In this document: positions 20,525 through 32,731 of the stretch, piece after piece
Layout: every line of letters begins with the position of its first letter
Position numbering within the stretch: the stretch's first letter is position 1
From: Clonostachys chloroleuca
Lineage: Eukaryota; Ascomycota; Sordariomycetes; Hypocreales; Bionectriaceae
Direction: 5' to 3'
Assembly (NCBI GenBank): GCA_037952775.1
Contig: JBANAY010000004.1
Span: forward strand, 9,052,001-9,116,000
Length of the DNA stretch: 64,000 bases
Made by a program: the position numbers and the translations under genes
The notes under the pieces: model-generated
What the model was told of the DNA's origin: nothing
Databases searched by the model: none
What the model saw: only the letters and a program-made list of their open reading frames with translations

Positions 20525-23500
20525 CTTGACGGCTGAATAGACAATATCAAGGCTCGTTGAGGTCGAGACAGGATGAAACAGGGATTCTGATTAAACAGGC
20601 CCTTCCAGAACGTTTGGATGTGAGGAGGTGAAGATACCTAGAAAGGAGGTCCTGGTTCCATCGAGGAATGGGCAGGATAGATGTATTAATTATGTCTCTG
20701 GCAGGCCCGGCTGGCACTTTGTTCAAGTGCAGAGAACGGGACGAGTTACATGGGCCCATGGGTGATGGACGTGGCCCCCTTGTCTTGGAAACTTACTTGC
20801 GTCCGTCTGATGCCCAACCAAGTCAGTGCTTCACAAACCATCGCTGCACATCTCCACCGCGAGGATGGGCAAACCTCACGCCGTGGTACCAGGCAAAGGG
20901 GGTGCGTCCAAGGGGGCAAACACCCGGATCTGGTTGAAGGTGGAACATGGACACGCAATCGACTGGCAGATATGCGGCCTGGGGCTAGTGACCACCGGGA
21001 TGCCGTAGATCACCGCCTCCAGGCAAGATAGTCGGATATCTTGGTGAAATGCCAAGACATATCACAACATTTCTGGTATGGAATATGGATAACGAGTGGT
21101 GTAATGCTGACAATTGGCCTTTGGCAGTGCTGGTTCCGCCCCTCCCATGACCCCCTCTCCCCCAAGATGACGAGTCTTGGCTAGCGGACAATCTACCCAT
21201 CATGCAATCTATGGTCGTCTAGATCATGGACCTAAGGAGCAGAGGTATGTTCGCCCATCCCTCTGGGGGGTGCAGCTTGAGAACAGGGGCGTGAACTGAG
21301 CATGCAAACTCTTCCGACCACTATAATGACCAGGCATCTGGCTATAGTTGTGAAATCTTCTGGAAACGGGACTGAATGAAACACGGACATCAGATTGGGC
21401 ATCGACATCATCTCTTTCTGGCCTTATCTGGGCCTACATGGCTTAGAATCCATGTCTCGTACAGGTTCCACCCGACCAGGTCATCGCCCTTCGCCGGGAG
21501 GCAACAAAGGTGAAAAAGCAAACCCAAGAGCTTGGTCCCGCCTGTCGCCAATCTCCCTTGGCTGCCATCTCCCGGGGGCCTGCGACTAGACGGCAGGGGT
21601 GGGAGCGCCGGATTCTGACAGCCGCCGGCCAAGGGCCATCCCATGGGCGGCGGACCGGCGCCGCGTAATAGTAGACATATAATTAGGTTATATAGATGGA
21701 GCGGAGCCAGCAATTGTGCTAATGTATGGGCGGATTCCTCAGTTTGGTTTTCAACCTGCCCCTATTCGCTGGATCTGCCCCAGACAACCTCTCAGATCTA
21801 AGACCCCACGGCTAGATTTGACCTTGAGCGAGTGCTGATCAGGTATGAATGGAGGAATTGTCCTTGGGGGGGTTCGCGGTGGGCGTGCGAAACCTTGGTT
21901 CTTCTTCTGAACCACCGACCCAAAAGTCATTCCTGCTGAACGGCCGCCGGCGCTGGTTGGGTTATGCATATTAATGAGCTTGAAAGCTTCGTGGGGTGTG
22001 GGAGGGCGGAGGCAAAATGTAGTGCGACTTAGCATGTTGGTGACCGCTGCCCATCACGGCACTAATTGGCTGGCTATCCAGCATCACCCATGTGGTGGTG
22101 TCAAGTTAGCCTCTGGGAAATCTCACTTGTGCCTTTGCTTGGGGGCTGTGCGTGCGGTGAAGGGCTGCTGCAATCTCTTAACACAATGTCGACATGGGTG
22201 CGGCGTGGTCGTCGGGACCAGGGAGGGAGGGAGGCAGGGGAGGGCAGAGACGCACGCAGCCGCGGTGCCGCTGGGGGCTACCCGCCTGGGCGTGTCAAGC
22301 TCGTGGCCTGCTCGTCCTGACTCGGTCGGCTGGAATCCCCGTACGCCTCAGACGCAGGGCTCCGGGAGCCATGGAACCACGGCCTGGTCAACACGGACCC
22401 CCTTTAGCCTGAGAATGTGGGCTTATGGCGCTGGTTAGTGCGACCATCACAAATCACAAGCTATGGACCCAAAAAATATGGTTATCTGAGATGAGTCACC
22501 CCCTTGCGGCACTCGAAACTCCATCGTGGGAGAGTTGGGAGAGGGCATTGGAGTAGAGTTTGGGCAGCACGCACAGGCCCCCCTGTCGTACTGCCAAGCG
22601 GATCGATCAGTCATCACCCACCAGAGAAATTGAAGGCCCACCCGTCCAATCTCGTGTTGCTTTTTGCGAAGAGCTGCCTCTGCAAATAGCCACACCGCGG
22701 CCAATGGCGCTGTTGGCTGGTAGCAACGTTTGATGGCTGCTGAGACAAGTGAGTCAGGTGACCCAGGCCAGGTGTGATATGAGGCTCAAGGGGGACCCCT
22801 ACGTTAGCCCAGCAAGTACCGGAAGTTTGTTGCCAGCCGGCGTCTTGGCGGCCACCGGGGCCCGAACAGCACCGTGTGTCGAGATATCGGGGCGTTGTCT
22901 GGCCAGAGTTTGCTGTTACAGGTTTGCTGGCCCTGTCCGCCCACGCTCCCGAAGGCAGGCCTGCCCTTTCGTCATAGGAATCCAAGCAGGCTCTTGGCAT
23001 TGCGAGTCAAGGCGCGGCTTCCTGCACATAAGAATGCAACATGCTCGATAACACCGACGAAGCACTGATGCTATGCTAGCAGGGGTGCGGGGAGGATGGA
23101 CGCTGTGGTACGCTTAGCGCAGGCTGGTTGCGCAGGTAGCCATCTGTGATCCATCCGTCCGCCGTTGTCGTGTGCTGAGTGAGATGAGGGCCTCCTGGTG
23201 TTTCACCTCGACGGCAGGACCGGATGAACGAATAGTTGGGCACAATTATGATATCCTCTTCTTCTCTCGAGCTACCCTTTCGTCCCAACGATGCCGTTTT
23301 GCCGCCATTCGAACCGACTATCGCCTGCATACACACAGGCTTCACCACCACCCCACAGGCCGGATCGAAGGGATTCCGTTGCCAGTAGCGTTTCCCATGC
23401 CGTGACCGCAAGACGATAATGGAGCCCTGTGTGCGTCCAATGGCATGCAAAGCCAATGTCTCAAATCAACGACATAAGGCCGAGACTTGAGATAAGGTTA

Positions 23501-25763
23501 GTGTGGTTAATGGAAATGACGATTCGCCAATCTCATTAGCCTACGCAATGACGGTGGCCTTGTCAACCTTTCACTGCCACAAAGCTTGCATTAGTGAGCT
23601 TAGCAATGTTGCACAGCCGTGGGCTACTGCCAGAGTGTAACAGGATCACCGCGACTATTGCCGTCAATCAGTTTGGGTTATGTGGGTTTGTGGGTTAGTG
23701 AACCGGAACTTACGTATGGAGACTGGGACGGGGAGCTTGTTATCAATGCAAACTAAGTTGACATCGTCTCCAACTTTCGTCAACAGGCAGAAATGCAAAG
23801 CGAGGCCACTGCCACTTGCCCCCAGTGATCGACACGCATAGCTCCGTGGGGGTTTCTTGGCCAACCTCCAGCGAGCGGGCTGCCCAATGGAATGAGACGA
23901 GGCCTCCGGCAGTCGTGTCGACGGTCGTCAGCCTTCGGCACCTGCTTGGAGGCGGCCTCCAGGGACGGAGCTTTGCCAAGCAAGATCTTACAGTAGCGGG
24001 GGGATTGGGTGAGTGATCACCTGCGCAGAAAGTGGCGACCGACCGGAGGATGGACAAATGAGGGTGACATTTGGCTCTTGGCTCTATCTCGACCAACCCC
24101 GGCGCAGGTTACCATCGGCGATTAAGGCGTACGGACATGATCTCACCAATCACGACACCGGAACGTTGTATCTCGACAATGCCGTGGAGGAGGACTCTGA
24201 CATGGTGATTGCGAGACTAGGAGACTCACCGCTAACTCTACCACAGAGACATGTCTCAGGGCAGCTCCAGTATCAGCCAGGCCTTGGTGCCTCGGGTCCT
24301 CTGGGCATTGTTGATAAGGTCTGATCCCTGGTGGACATTGTGTTTAGCAGAGCCAACAATGGCTGTGCAATCATGTGATGTCATGGCCTGGTCCTTCTGT
24401 TCTGGCAGAGGATGAGGTGCTGATAACCCAGATGATGAGCTCTAGGTATGTTTCATCGGACAACCCCCGCAATGCCTCCAGACAAAAAGCCTTGGGGCGC
24501 GCAAGATACCATGTAGAGGTGGTATGAATTAAGTTGCAGAGGGGCACAACGCCGGCGTTCTGCAGTGATCACCCTTAATAGACATCATAGGAGACTGCGC
24601 CTTGTGCTAGGTGACACGTTGGTCTTGGAGGGCCATGAGGGATCTGTAGCAGGCTGAATCGAGAGCTCGAAGGGGGTGGTGATAGAAGACGCGGTACCGT
24701 GGAGCTGCACAAAACTTGCCACCTGGCCCAGACTAGGGCCGCAGAACCTGACGATGGTGAGCTTGGTGGTTTGCTGCATGAAACGAGCTGCAGGCCGACG
24801 AACTTGTGTAATAGCAGATACGCGTGGCACCTCGATTAGGGACTTGAGGGCCTCGACATCGGGAAGAAACGGAACAGAGCAGCGGGATGTGATGGAGATG
24901 GATGCATCAGCCGTGGGAAAGACGTTGTTCTCTCAACTGATGTGAGAGGAAACTTGGCGGTCGGGTCATCATGGAGATGCCAGCGTGCAAGCTGCCGTGG
25001 TGGCTTGCATCGGCTGCCTCCTTGGTGCTGCAACAAGGGAGATTCAATATCCGTTTGCTTGGCATTGCGAGGCCAAGCGTCCACAGGCGGGAGCACGTTG
25101 CCCGATGGAAGTCGTAGAACCGATGATGAGTGAAGAGGGGAAGTGAATGGTGAGTGAATGGTGTTACGACTGTCTTTCGTTGACTCAGTCTCTTGACGGG
25201 GATGTTGAGGGCACATCACATGCACAGTACGTACTGCGAGAGCAAGACAGGCATCTTACGTTTGAAGAGTTAATCCTAACTACGGTTCGTGTCGTGGCTG
25301 TTGGTTATTTGATGGCAAGTTTTGTAAATTTAACGATACAATTTCTCAAGTTCTTGAAACCCTTCTCTATTAGATAGACATGCTCTATCTTGTTCGAGGG
25401 CTCAAGCTCTGGACTATGCCCTGACTTCTAGCGTTCTAGCGACTGACCACTGTGGGATAGACTATTATCACCGGTGGATGAGGGGAAGGGCCCAGAACAT
25501 CGATAGAACCCCAGACGGGAAAAGGTTGTTCCGAGCCGCACACGCCAATTCTGACCTCCGGCGAAATTAACCAGATTTGCCCCACCAGATTTCTTGATCC
25601 CAACCAAACGACCAACAAGCAGCCAGACGATGGTGTGTGTGGCCCCTCCCTAGAGACCGCCGCACGAAACGAACCAAGTGTCCCACCACCTGCATCGACA
25701 ACGACACCCATTTGATACCCGGACAAGCACGCCGTTTCCCGCAGCAGGAAACGTACCCTCGAC
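20525..25763. other. 5.2-kb gene-free region between divergent genes
   Basis: No open frame here has coding character, splice structure or family resemblance on either strand. Base composition is mixed, without a long AT-rich (RIP-type) block or terminal repeats of a transposon. It contains the divergent promoters of the four-TM protein gene and SRP54. The rest is unexplained. Confidence 0.55.
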
Positions 25764-27432
25764 ATGGTGCTTCAAGATCTCGGACGGCGCATCAACACCG
25801 CCGTCTCCAACCTGACCCGTGAGCAGAACCTAGACGAAAAGGTAAGGCCCTAGCGGACGAGCATGCGACACAATATCAGACCGGACCGAAGAATCAGTAT
25901 GTCAATGGACGGAGGCTAATGCAGACCTCTCTCTATTATAGGCTTTCGATGGCATGCTCAAGGAGATTTGCGCGGCCCTCCTCGAGGCCGACGTCAACGT
26001 CAAGCTGGTCGGCCAGCTGCGAAAATCCATCAAGACGACCGTCAACTTCAAAGAACTGCCCCCCGCCGTCAACAAGAAGCGTCTGATCCAAAAATCCGTC
26101 TTTGACGAGCTCGTAAAGCTCGTCGACCCGCACTCAGAGCCTTTCAAGCCCAAGAAGGGCCGGTCCAATGTCATCATGTTCGTCGGTCTCCAGGGTGCCG
26201 GTAAGACGACGACCTGTACCAAGCTCGCCCGGCACTACCAGACCCGCGGGCTGCGCGCGTGCCTCGTGTGTGCCGATACCTTCCGAGCCGGTGCGTTTGA
26301 CCAGCTGAAGCAGAATGCGACCAAGGCCAAGATCCCATACTACGGTTCCCTTACGGAGACGGATCCGGCGGTGGTGGCACGGGCCGGTGTGGAGCAGTTC
26401 AAGAAGGAGAAGTTTGACGTGATCATCGTCGATACCTCGGGTCGACACAGGCAAGAGTCGGCTCTGTTCCAGGAGATGATGGACATCCAGACGGCCATCA
26501 AGCCGGACGAGACCATCATGGTCCTGGACGCCTCGATCGGTCAGCAGGCCGAGTCACAGGCCAAGGCCTTTAAGGAGGCTGCTGACTTCGGAGCTATCAT
26601 CATCACCAAGACGGACGGCCACGCCCACGGTGGTGGTGCCATTTCCGCTGTAGCAGCAACCCACACACCGATTGTCTTCATCGGTACCGGAGAGCACATG
26701 CTGGACCTTGAACGGTTCGCGCCTCAGCAGTTCGTGCAGAAGCTGCTGGGCATGGGAGACATGGCTGGTCTGGTAGAGCACGTCCAGAGCCTGAACCTGA
26801 ACCAGAAGGACACCATCAAGCACATCCAGGAAGGCATCTTCACGGTCCGGGACCTGCGCGACCAGCTGTCCAACATCATGAAGATGGGCCCCCTGTCTAA
26901 GATGGCGGGCATGATCCCGGGCATGAGCAACATGATGCAGGGCATGGACGACGAGGAGGGCAGCGCCAAGTTGAAGCGCATGATCTACATCTGCGACTCG
27001 ATGACGGACAAGGAGCTCGACTCGGACGGCAAGATCCTCATCGACCAGCCCACCAGGATGACGCGCATCGCCCGCGGCTCCGGCACCTCGGTGCGCGAGG
27101 TGGAGGACCTGCTCACCCAGCAGCGCATGATGGCCGGCATGGCCAAGAAGATGGGCGGCAACATGAAGAACATGCAGCGGGCGCAGCAGGCCATGGCCGG
27201 CGGCAACAAGGCACAGCAGCTGGCGGCCATGCAGAAGCGCCTGCAGAGCATGGGCGGCGCCGGCGGACCCGGAGGCGGAGGCATGCCCGACATGGGCAGC
27301 CTCATGAAGATGCTCGGCGGGGGCGGGGGCATGCCTGGTGGTATGGACATGCAGGCCATGATGCGCCAGATGGGCATGGGAGGTGGCGGCATGCCTGGGA
27401 TGCCACCCAGCGGTGGTCGAGGCCGAAGGTAA
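25764..27432 (+). CDS. SRP54: Signal recognition particle subunit SRP54
   Basis: Two exons, 25764-25841 and 25942-27432, separated by a 100-nt intron (GTAAGG...ATTATAG), give 522 residues. Exon 1 encodes [20 protein letters not shown], the conserved start of the N domain. The G domain has [15 protein letters not shown] (G1), [24 protein letters not shown] (G3) and [10 protein letters not shown] (G4). The M domain from about residue 330 is rich in Met and contains MIPGM and the [16 protein letters not shown] helix that binds 7S RNA. The C-terminal tail is Gly/Met-rich. SRP54 binds signal sequences on ribosomes and its GTPase cycle with the SRP receptor targets them to the ER. All key motifs are intact. 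Confidence 0.97.
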
Positions 27433-27923
27433 TAGCATATCTCGCCACGGCAGCATGAGGGGGAAAGATGAGTTCAACATTGGTTTCTGTCCATTAGCAA
27501 TGGCTATGTACGCATGGTCTTGAGAGGTTGCGAGCATAGAATGTGCGTGGGGACTGGCGTTCTGGATTTCAATACTTTAATGTACGAACGGGATGTAGGC
27601 TGATGAATTGACGGGCTACTGGGACCAGCATCACATCACATATGCGGATTGATTATATCTGAGAGAGAAGGAAAAATGAAATTGTGTAGGCGTTTACGCT
27701 AATTGATGCGCTCTAATGTCTCTATTGATATCGTACAATTCAGGGTCTGTGCCAACTGACTCTTCCTCCTCTCGTCTGATAATCCGATCCCGTCTTGCGG
27801 GGATGAGATGAAATATTTGTTCATGTCCCGTTAATATCCTGTTATTTCGTAACCCCTGTTCCGTGCCCCGTCTCCATGTGGTTGTTCGTAGATCAGGCCT
27901 CGCCCTCGCAGATCTCGACACGA
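27433..27923. other. Spacer between convergent SRP54 and small secreted protein gene
   Basis: About 490 bp holding the two 3' UTRs. An open minus-strand frame at 27694-28125 overlaps the secreted-protein gene in another frame and is not supported. Confidence 0.5.
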
Positions 27924-28184
27924 TCATAAGGTCAAAGTACTGGTTGGGTAGATGACCGGACCATCTCTGAACGGGTACTCGCCCGGCTTGATGGTTGGTG
28001 TAATGAGGGCCGTCGTCGTGGCGGTCTCTGACATTTGGGTGGATGTGAGGGTGGCCTCGAGATGGAGGATCTTGTCGATGAGGTCGAGCATGGATGACTC
28101 GAATGCGATTGGGGCGGCCTCGCATGTCTGGGCGCCTATCGCCAGGGCTGCTGCGGCAGCATAGAGGATGGATCTGGGCTTCAT
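27924..28184 (-). CDS. Small predicted secreted protein
   Basis: An 86-residue frame starts MKPRSILYAAAAALAIGAQTCEAAP: a basic N-terminus, an Ala-rich hydrophobic core and a likely signal-peptidase site after CEA. The mature part (about 62 residues) is Thr-rich (TLTSTQMSETATTTALITP) and ends YPTSTLTL, with no Cys pairs. I do not recognise it. A run of 22 A on the sense strand lies directly before the ATG. If translation began upstream in the same frame the run would encode poly-Lys, which would spoil the signal peptide, so Met at 28184 is preferred. Confidence 0.55.
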   Translation of the reverse strand: MKPRSILYAAAAALAIGAQTCEAAPIAFESSMLDLIDKILHLEATLTSTQMSETATTTALITPTIKPGEYPFRDGPVIYPTSTLTL

Positions 28185-28206
28185 TTTTTTTTTTTTTTTT
28201 TTTTTT
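28185..28206 (-). repeat. Homopolymer: 22-nt poly(A) leader abutting a start codon
   Basis: Plus-strand T from 28185 to 28206 reads as A on the coding strand, immediately 5' of the ATG of the small secreted protein. Confidence 0.85.
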
Positions 28207-29335
28207 GGTGAGATTGATTGTTCGGTTGTTGATATGGAGAATGACAGCTGTTTGATTGTATCTGTACTAGAGACGTGTTGTAAAGAGTGTAGAGAGGACC
28301 AGCCTTGGAGAAAGTAAAATTGAATTATCAAACAGACAGTGTGGGAGCTGATCAGAAGCACGAGATATATAAAGCCGTACTACGTGTGGAAATATCTTCT
28401 GATGTCTTTGGTGACAACACCCTTGACATGATGTGATTAACTTTACAGTGACTTACTGGCTGACAATGGATGTGTTGTTGGCCAACAAGGACGGACAGAG
28501 CTTGGAAAGAGTCACACAGCAGGGCCACGGATTCACGCACACATCCCCCAGTATGGACAAAGCACCGTCCCGCGACCGAAACGACTGGCCATTGTGACGG
28601 CTGGCTGCGATGCTGGTGCAGCACCAAGTGTCTGGTGTGTGGCAGATGATTGGTGGTCGAGGGTCGTTTTTATTCTTGTGCGTTTCAGATCCCTGCGATG
28701 CGAAACGGCAGCGATGCGTCAGGAATAAGTCCAGCAATCAGTCCAGGGTCTGCTTGTTCCAGACTGCCGGTGTCGGCTCCAGTCATCTCGACTGATGATT
28801 TCGATGAATATCTGCCGTGAGAAATTCGGAGTGGAGAGTCCGGACGCTTGCTTGCTTTCGGCCTGGATTCTAGCATCTTCCGGCGGAAACTCAGTCCCCT
28901 TTTGTATTTTTGTGTGTCCTTGATGCTCCGCTGCCCTCATGGATTTATCTCGCTTTCTCGGACTGTCGCATTTCGTCGGTCGAATCATTGTTAGTAATAA
29001 GCCTCAATTGCTCCTCCTCACTTACACACATCGGAGTCTTTTTTATTTTTTTTTATTTCTTGTGTGACTCACTCCCCCATAATTACCACATAGAAAATAA
29101 GTAGAGCAGGTACAGAGGGTCAAAATAAAATAAAGGCAAGAGCCTCGTTCGCTCCGGCCCGTTTAGAAAATTCCTGCTGCCCCATCCAATTGCAATTGAC
29201 TGAAGACGGAACTGACGTCGAGACACTCTCTCTCTCCCTTTCTTCATCCACTTCCAACTGCTTCAACAGCATTTTCCCTCCATCAATTGCTTTCCTTCTC
29301 TTCTATCCCATCTCAACAGCTCTCTACTCGTCACA
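28207..29335. other. Divergent promoter region upstream of the formyltetrahydrofolate deformylase gene
   Basis: About 1.1 kb. A TATATAAAG box-like sequence is at about 28367. The last 150 bp before the deformylase start are CT-rich (ctctctctctccctttcttc), typical of fungal 5' leaders. No gene seen. Confidence 0.5.
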
Positions 29336-30208
29336 ATGGCTCCTCCCACCAACGACCACATCCTCACCCTCTCGTGCCCGGACCGTCCGGGTATTGTCCA
29401 CGCCGTCACCGGCCTCTTCGCCAGCCAGGGCCACAACATCGCCGACCTACAGCAGTTCTCCGACAGAACCTCGAACCGCTTCTTCATGCGCGTCCACTTC
29501 GCCCAGAGCCCCTCGGCCCCCGCCGCCGACTCGGTCGACCACCTACAGCCGCTCTTCGCCGCCCTCGCCGCCGAGTACACCATGGACTTCCGCATCCAGC
29601 CCTTCAGCCAGAAGACGCGCGTGCTGCTCATGGTCTCCAAGATCGGCCACTGCCTCAACGACCTCCTCTACCGCATGAAGGCCGGCCAGCTCGCCATCGA
29701 GGTGCCCCTCATCGTCTCCAACCACCCGGACTTTGAGCCCCTCGCGAACAGCTACGGCATCCCCTTCTTCCACCTCCCCGTCACCGCCACCACCAAGCCT
29801 CAGCAGGAGGCCCGCATCCTCGAGCTCGTCCGCGAGCATAACATCGAACTCGTCGTCCTCGCCCGCTATATGCAGATCCTCTCCCCCGTACTCTGCGATG
29901 CCCTGCCCGGCCGCATCATCAACATCCACCACTCCTTCCTGCCCTCCTTCAAGGGCGCCCGCCCCTACCACCAGGCCTACGACCGCGGCGTCAAGATCAT
30001 CGGCGCCACCGCCCACTTTGCTACCGTCGACCTCGACGAGGGCCCCATCATCGAGCAGCAGGTCTCCCGCGTCAACCACGGCATGGACCCCAAGGATCTC
30101 ACCGTTGCTGGTTCCAACACCGAGTGCCTGACCCTCGCCACCGCCGTCAAGTGGTACTCTGAGCGCCGCGTCTTCCTCAACGGCATCAAGACCGTTGTCT
30201 TCTCTTAG
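29336..30208 (+). CDS. Formyltetrahydrofolate deformylase (PurU family)
   Basis: An intronless frame of 290 codons starts at cacaatggctcc. The enzyme hydrolyses 10-formyltetrahydrofolate to formate and tetrahydrofolate, balancing the one-carbon pool for purine and glycine metabolism. Residues 1-90 form an ACT domain (ILTLSCPDRPGIVHAVTGLF). The rest is a formyltransferase-type catalytic domain: VLLMVSKIGHCLNDLLYR, IPLIVSNHPDF-like VPLIVSNHPDF, ELVVLARYMQILSP, INIHHSFLPSFKGARPYHQA (catalytic Asn/His) and VDLDEGPIIEQ (catalytic Asp). Length and order match bacterial PurU, and no mitochondrial presequence is visible, so cytosolic location is inferred. Confidence 0.95.
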   Translation: MAPPTNDHILTLSCPDRPGIVHAVTGLFASQGHNIADLQQFSDRTSNRFFMRVHFAQSPSAPAADSVDHLQPLFAALAAEYTMDFRIQPFSQKTRVLLMVSKIGHCLNDLLYRMKAGQLAIEVPLIVSNHPDFEPLANSYGIPFFHLPVTATTKPQQEARILELVREHNIELVVLARYMQILSPVLCDALPGRIINIHHSFLPSFKGARPYHQAYDRGVKIIGATAHFATVDLDEGPIIEQQVSRVNHGMDPKDLTVAGSNTECLTLATAVKWYSERRVFLNGIKTVVFS

Positions 30209-31013
30209 GCTGCATCGTGCAGATACTCGGGCCGAGATAAAACGAGAACAAAAATGAGAAAAGTTAAAAATTGGAAAAAGGAGTTCAAAAATGAATGTAC
30301 CCATGTACGGAACGAACAGGTATGTCGTGAGAATTGTGCATGGTTATGTACGTCACGTGGGTATATATATGTGCTAGATTTTGGATATCATAGCGTGAAG
30401 GAAAGCACAAAAAAACTTTAAAAACTAATGTGTCCCATGCGCGATGACATTGAGAATTTGATTCTATCCACGGAAGTCAATTGATGGAAGTCAATTGATG
30501 CGGAATGTTCTCAGACTGAACGTCAGAGTCGACCCCATATTATGAAGATCTGGACAGGATTCGAGACCAGGATGCCGTGAAATGACCGAACCCACATCAA
30601 AGGAGACCACTGGAAGAGAGCGGAGTCGATCGTTTGCTTTCAACGGTGCTTTCATTGCAATTGAGTCTATAAATATCAAGACTTTTGAAGGTGGTGATGG
30701 CCAATGACCTAGCCCGGTTAGAGAGCCGTCCCCCATCACCAGACCGGACTACCTACCATTAAATTTTGGGAATGGCATCTGGATATGCCAATTGACGGCT
30801 CATTCTTTGCATAGACGGCGCCGAGGCGGATTCTTTGGGTCTGTTTGCAAGCAGCAAGCGGCAGGCCTTGGATCAAACCCTGGGAGCTATAACACCATCG
30901 CCCGTCCCAACCACCACCCACCGCATCACCATCAGCTTCATCCTTTTTTATATTATAATCACCCAACCTCCTGTCAAGGCACACAAACCCGTAACGCCAT
31001 AAGCCCAGCCCAT
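30209..31013. other. Spacer between convergent deformylase and thymidylate kinase genes
   Basis: About 800 bp with AT-rich 3' UTR-like sequence. A 14-bp motif (tggaagtcaattga) occurs twice in tandem around 30472-30498. No gene seen. Confidence 0.5.
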
Positions 31014-31883
31014 CTAAACCACATTCTTCAGCTCCCCCCTCTCCCCCCTCTCCACCTCCTCAACCCTCCCCCTGATAGTCTCCCAGATCGCCTCCGCAAC
31101 ACCCTCAACGTTGTCCCCCGCATCCAGCACGACAACCTCCTTCTCCCCGCTCCCATCCCCCAGGTCCTTTCCCCCAGCTCCCGGAACAGCTCCCTCACCC
31201 TCCTCTGCATGGCCCCCTTTTCGTACTTCTCCTCCCCCCACCCGCCCCTCCTCTCCGCCTCCTCGGGCGTCAGGTCCAGGAACACCACCATGTCCGGCCG
31301 GGGCAGGCCGACCTCGGGCGCCCGTGCCCACCCCATACCCAGCGCCGGGTTGCCCTTGGCCGCCGAGTAGACCACCCCGGAGTGGAAGTACCTGTCCGAA
31401 ATGACGTTGACGCCTCTAGCTAGGAGCGCCTTGATGTTGCCACTGTAATTTGTAAGTCATGTAAACCTACATCTAAGGGGAAAAGGGGGAAGCCCACGCC
31501 GCCTCCCATCTATTCGCGCTGAACAGGAGATGGATCGCGTGGTCGTCCATCTCGACGTTGCTGCGGAGGTACCCGTCAATCATCTGGCCAATGAGTGTCG
31601 TCCGATCTATTCTTGTTCAGCATCAAATCTTGCAACACCACTCCAAAAAGCAACAACACGCTCTAATATATGTATATAATCAGAAAACGAAGGGGGCAGG
31701 GGGAAGAAACGCACCCGGGAACCGCACAGTCTTGACGGGCTTGCCCAGCTCGACGAACCGCTGCTCCATCAGCTTGACCTGCGTCGTCTTGCCGCTGCGG
31801 TCCAGACCCTCGAGCACGATGAAGGCGCCCCTCCCCTGCGGCTCCTGTTCGGTGGTGGTGAGGAGCTCGTTGATGGCGGCCAT
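31014..31883 (-). CDS. CDC8: Thymidylate kinase (dTMP kinase), with an apparent one-base frameshift
   Basis: Exons are 31715-31883, 31498-31606 and 31014-31442, with introns of 108 and 55 nt. The N-terminus has IVLEGLDRSGKTTQ (P-loop); exon 2 gives FPDRTTLIGQMIDGYL and LLFSANRWEA; exon 3 gives VISDRYFHSGVVYSAAKG, the DR(Y/H) lid-side motif. The enzyme phosphorylates dTMP to dTDP for DNA synthesis. After VRELFRELG the coding frame changes: the expected C-terminus (EVVVLDAGDNVEGVAEAIWE) lies in another frame and stops at 31014. One extra G in the run at 31171-31175 would restore about 235 residues. A 59-nt intron could also bridge the frames but lacks a branch site and would delete a conserved helix. 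Assembly error or a real mutation are both possible. Confidence 0.85.
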
Positions 31884-32731
31884 GGTGGGGGGAAGGAATG
31901 AATAGCGAGAGAGAGAGAGAGCGTGTGTAGAAAAAAAAAAAAAAGAAAAAAGGGAGAAACCTGAAGAAGAGTAAATTGGGAAAACGACTTGGTCAAGGAA
32001 TTGATTGGGAGACACAACCTGTTGAGGGTTGAGTGAGAATGGGGAGGGGTTCAGTCCAATTATACGGCACAGAGACACGGCAGAAGCGACATCCAATTGA
32101 TGACTCGAGGGCTTCAGCTGAATTGATGCGGTCAGCGGATTGTAGAGTGGCGGCTATTCGCACCGTGCACGCCTGCAATACCGCCACCTACAAGGCAGAC
32201 CGGTCCGTGCGCCGCACTGTCCCATCGTCCACCGCCATCGGCACAATCACCGTTTCCACCTGCAGCAATTCGCAATCGTACAGGTGAGATGGCCACCTCA
32301 ATCCTCCAATTGGCCAGGCCATGTCATGGCAGCGGTAGGCTCCATGTAGGATGATGCGCCGCCCTGCACGTCGCTGTGTTGGTGGTAGAGAAAAAAGCAA
32401 TCAAGATGCACGTGTGAAGCCAAAATCAGGGTCAAATCATATCATTTGCTATCCGAGCCGAGCCAATGCCCTCATACAAGTACTGCCAAAAATAAATACA
32501 CTAATTCCAGACGCCAGTGCCAATTCCGTTCCCTTTCCTGCTCAATAAAAAAAAAATGTAAACATCGTAAAACACAAGGCAGAGTAGGTCATGCCATCCA
32601 AAAATAAACTAGAAATGTATCCCGTTCGGCTCGAGCAAGATTCTTGCCAAAAGAGAATACCCGTATCCACCATTACACATCATCATTATCCATGCCATCC
32701 ATTTACCGTCGTCCAGATATCAAGAGCTCCC
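31884..32731. other. Spacer upstream of thymidylate kinase and downstream of the KEN-box protein gene
   Basis: About 850 bp. It begins with a GA/CT-rich leader (gagagagagaga near 31909) and an A-rich stretch on the plus strand. No coding signal. Confidence 0.5.

Noticed and set aside
26554..27537. 327-codon minus-strand open frame opposite SRP54
   Set aside because: His/Ala-rich shadow of the GC-rich SRP54 coding strand; no family resemblance.
29543..30304. 253-codon minus-strand frame opposite the deformylase gene
   Set aside because: Asp/Gly/Val-rich mirror of a high-GC coding exon.
31130..31200. 59-nt intron to rescue thymidylate kinase
   Set aside because: Frame works, but there is no branch site or pyrimidine tract and it would delete the VRELFRELG helix; a one-base indel is simpler.
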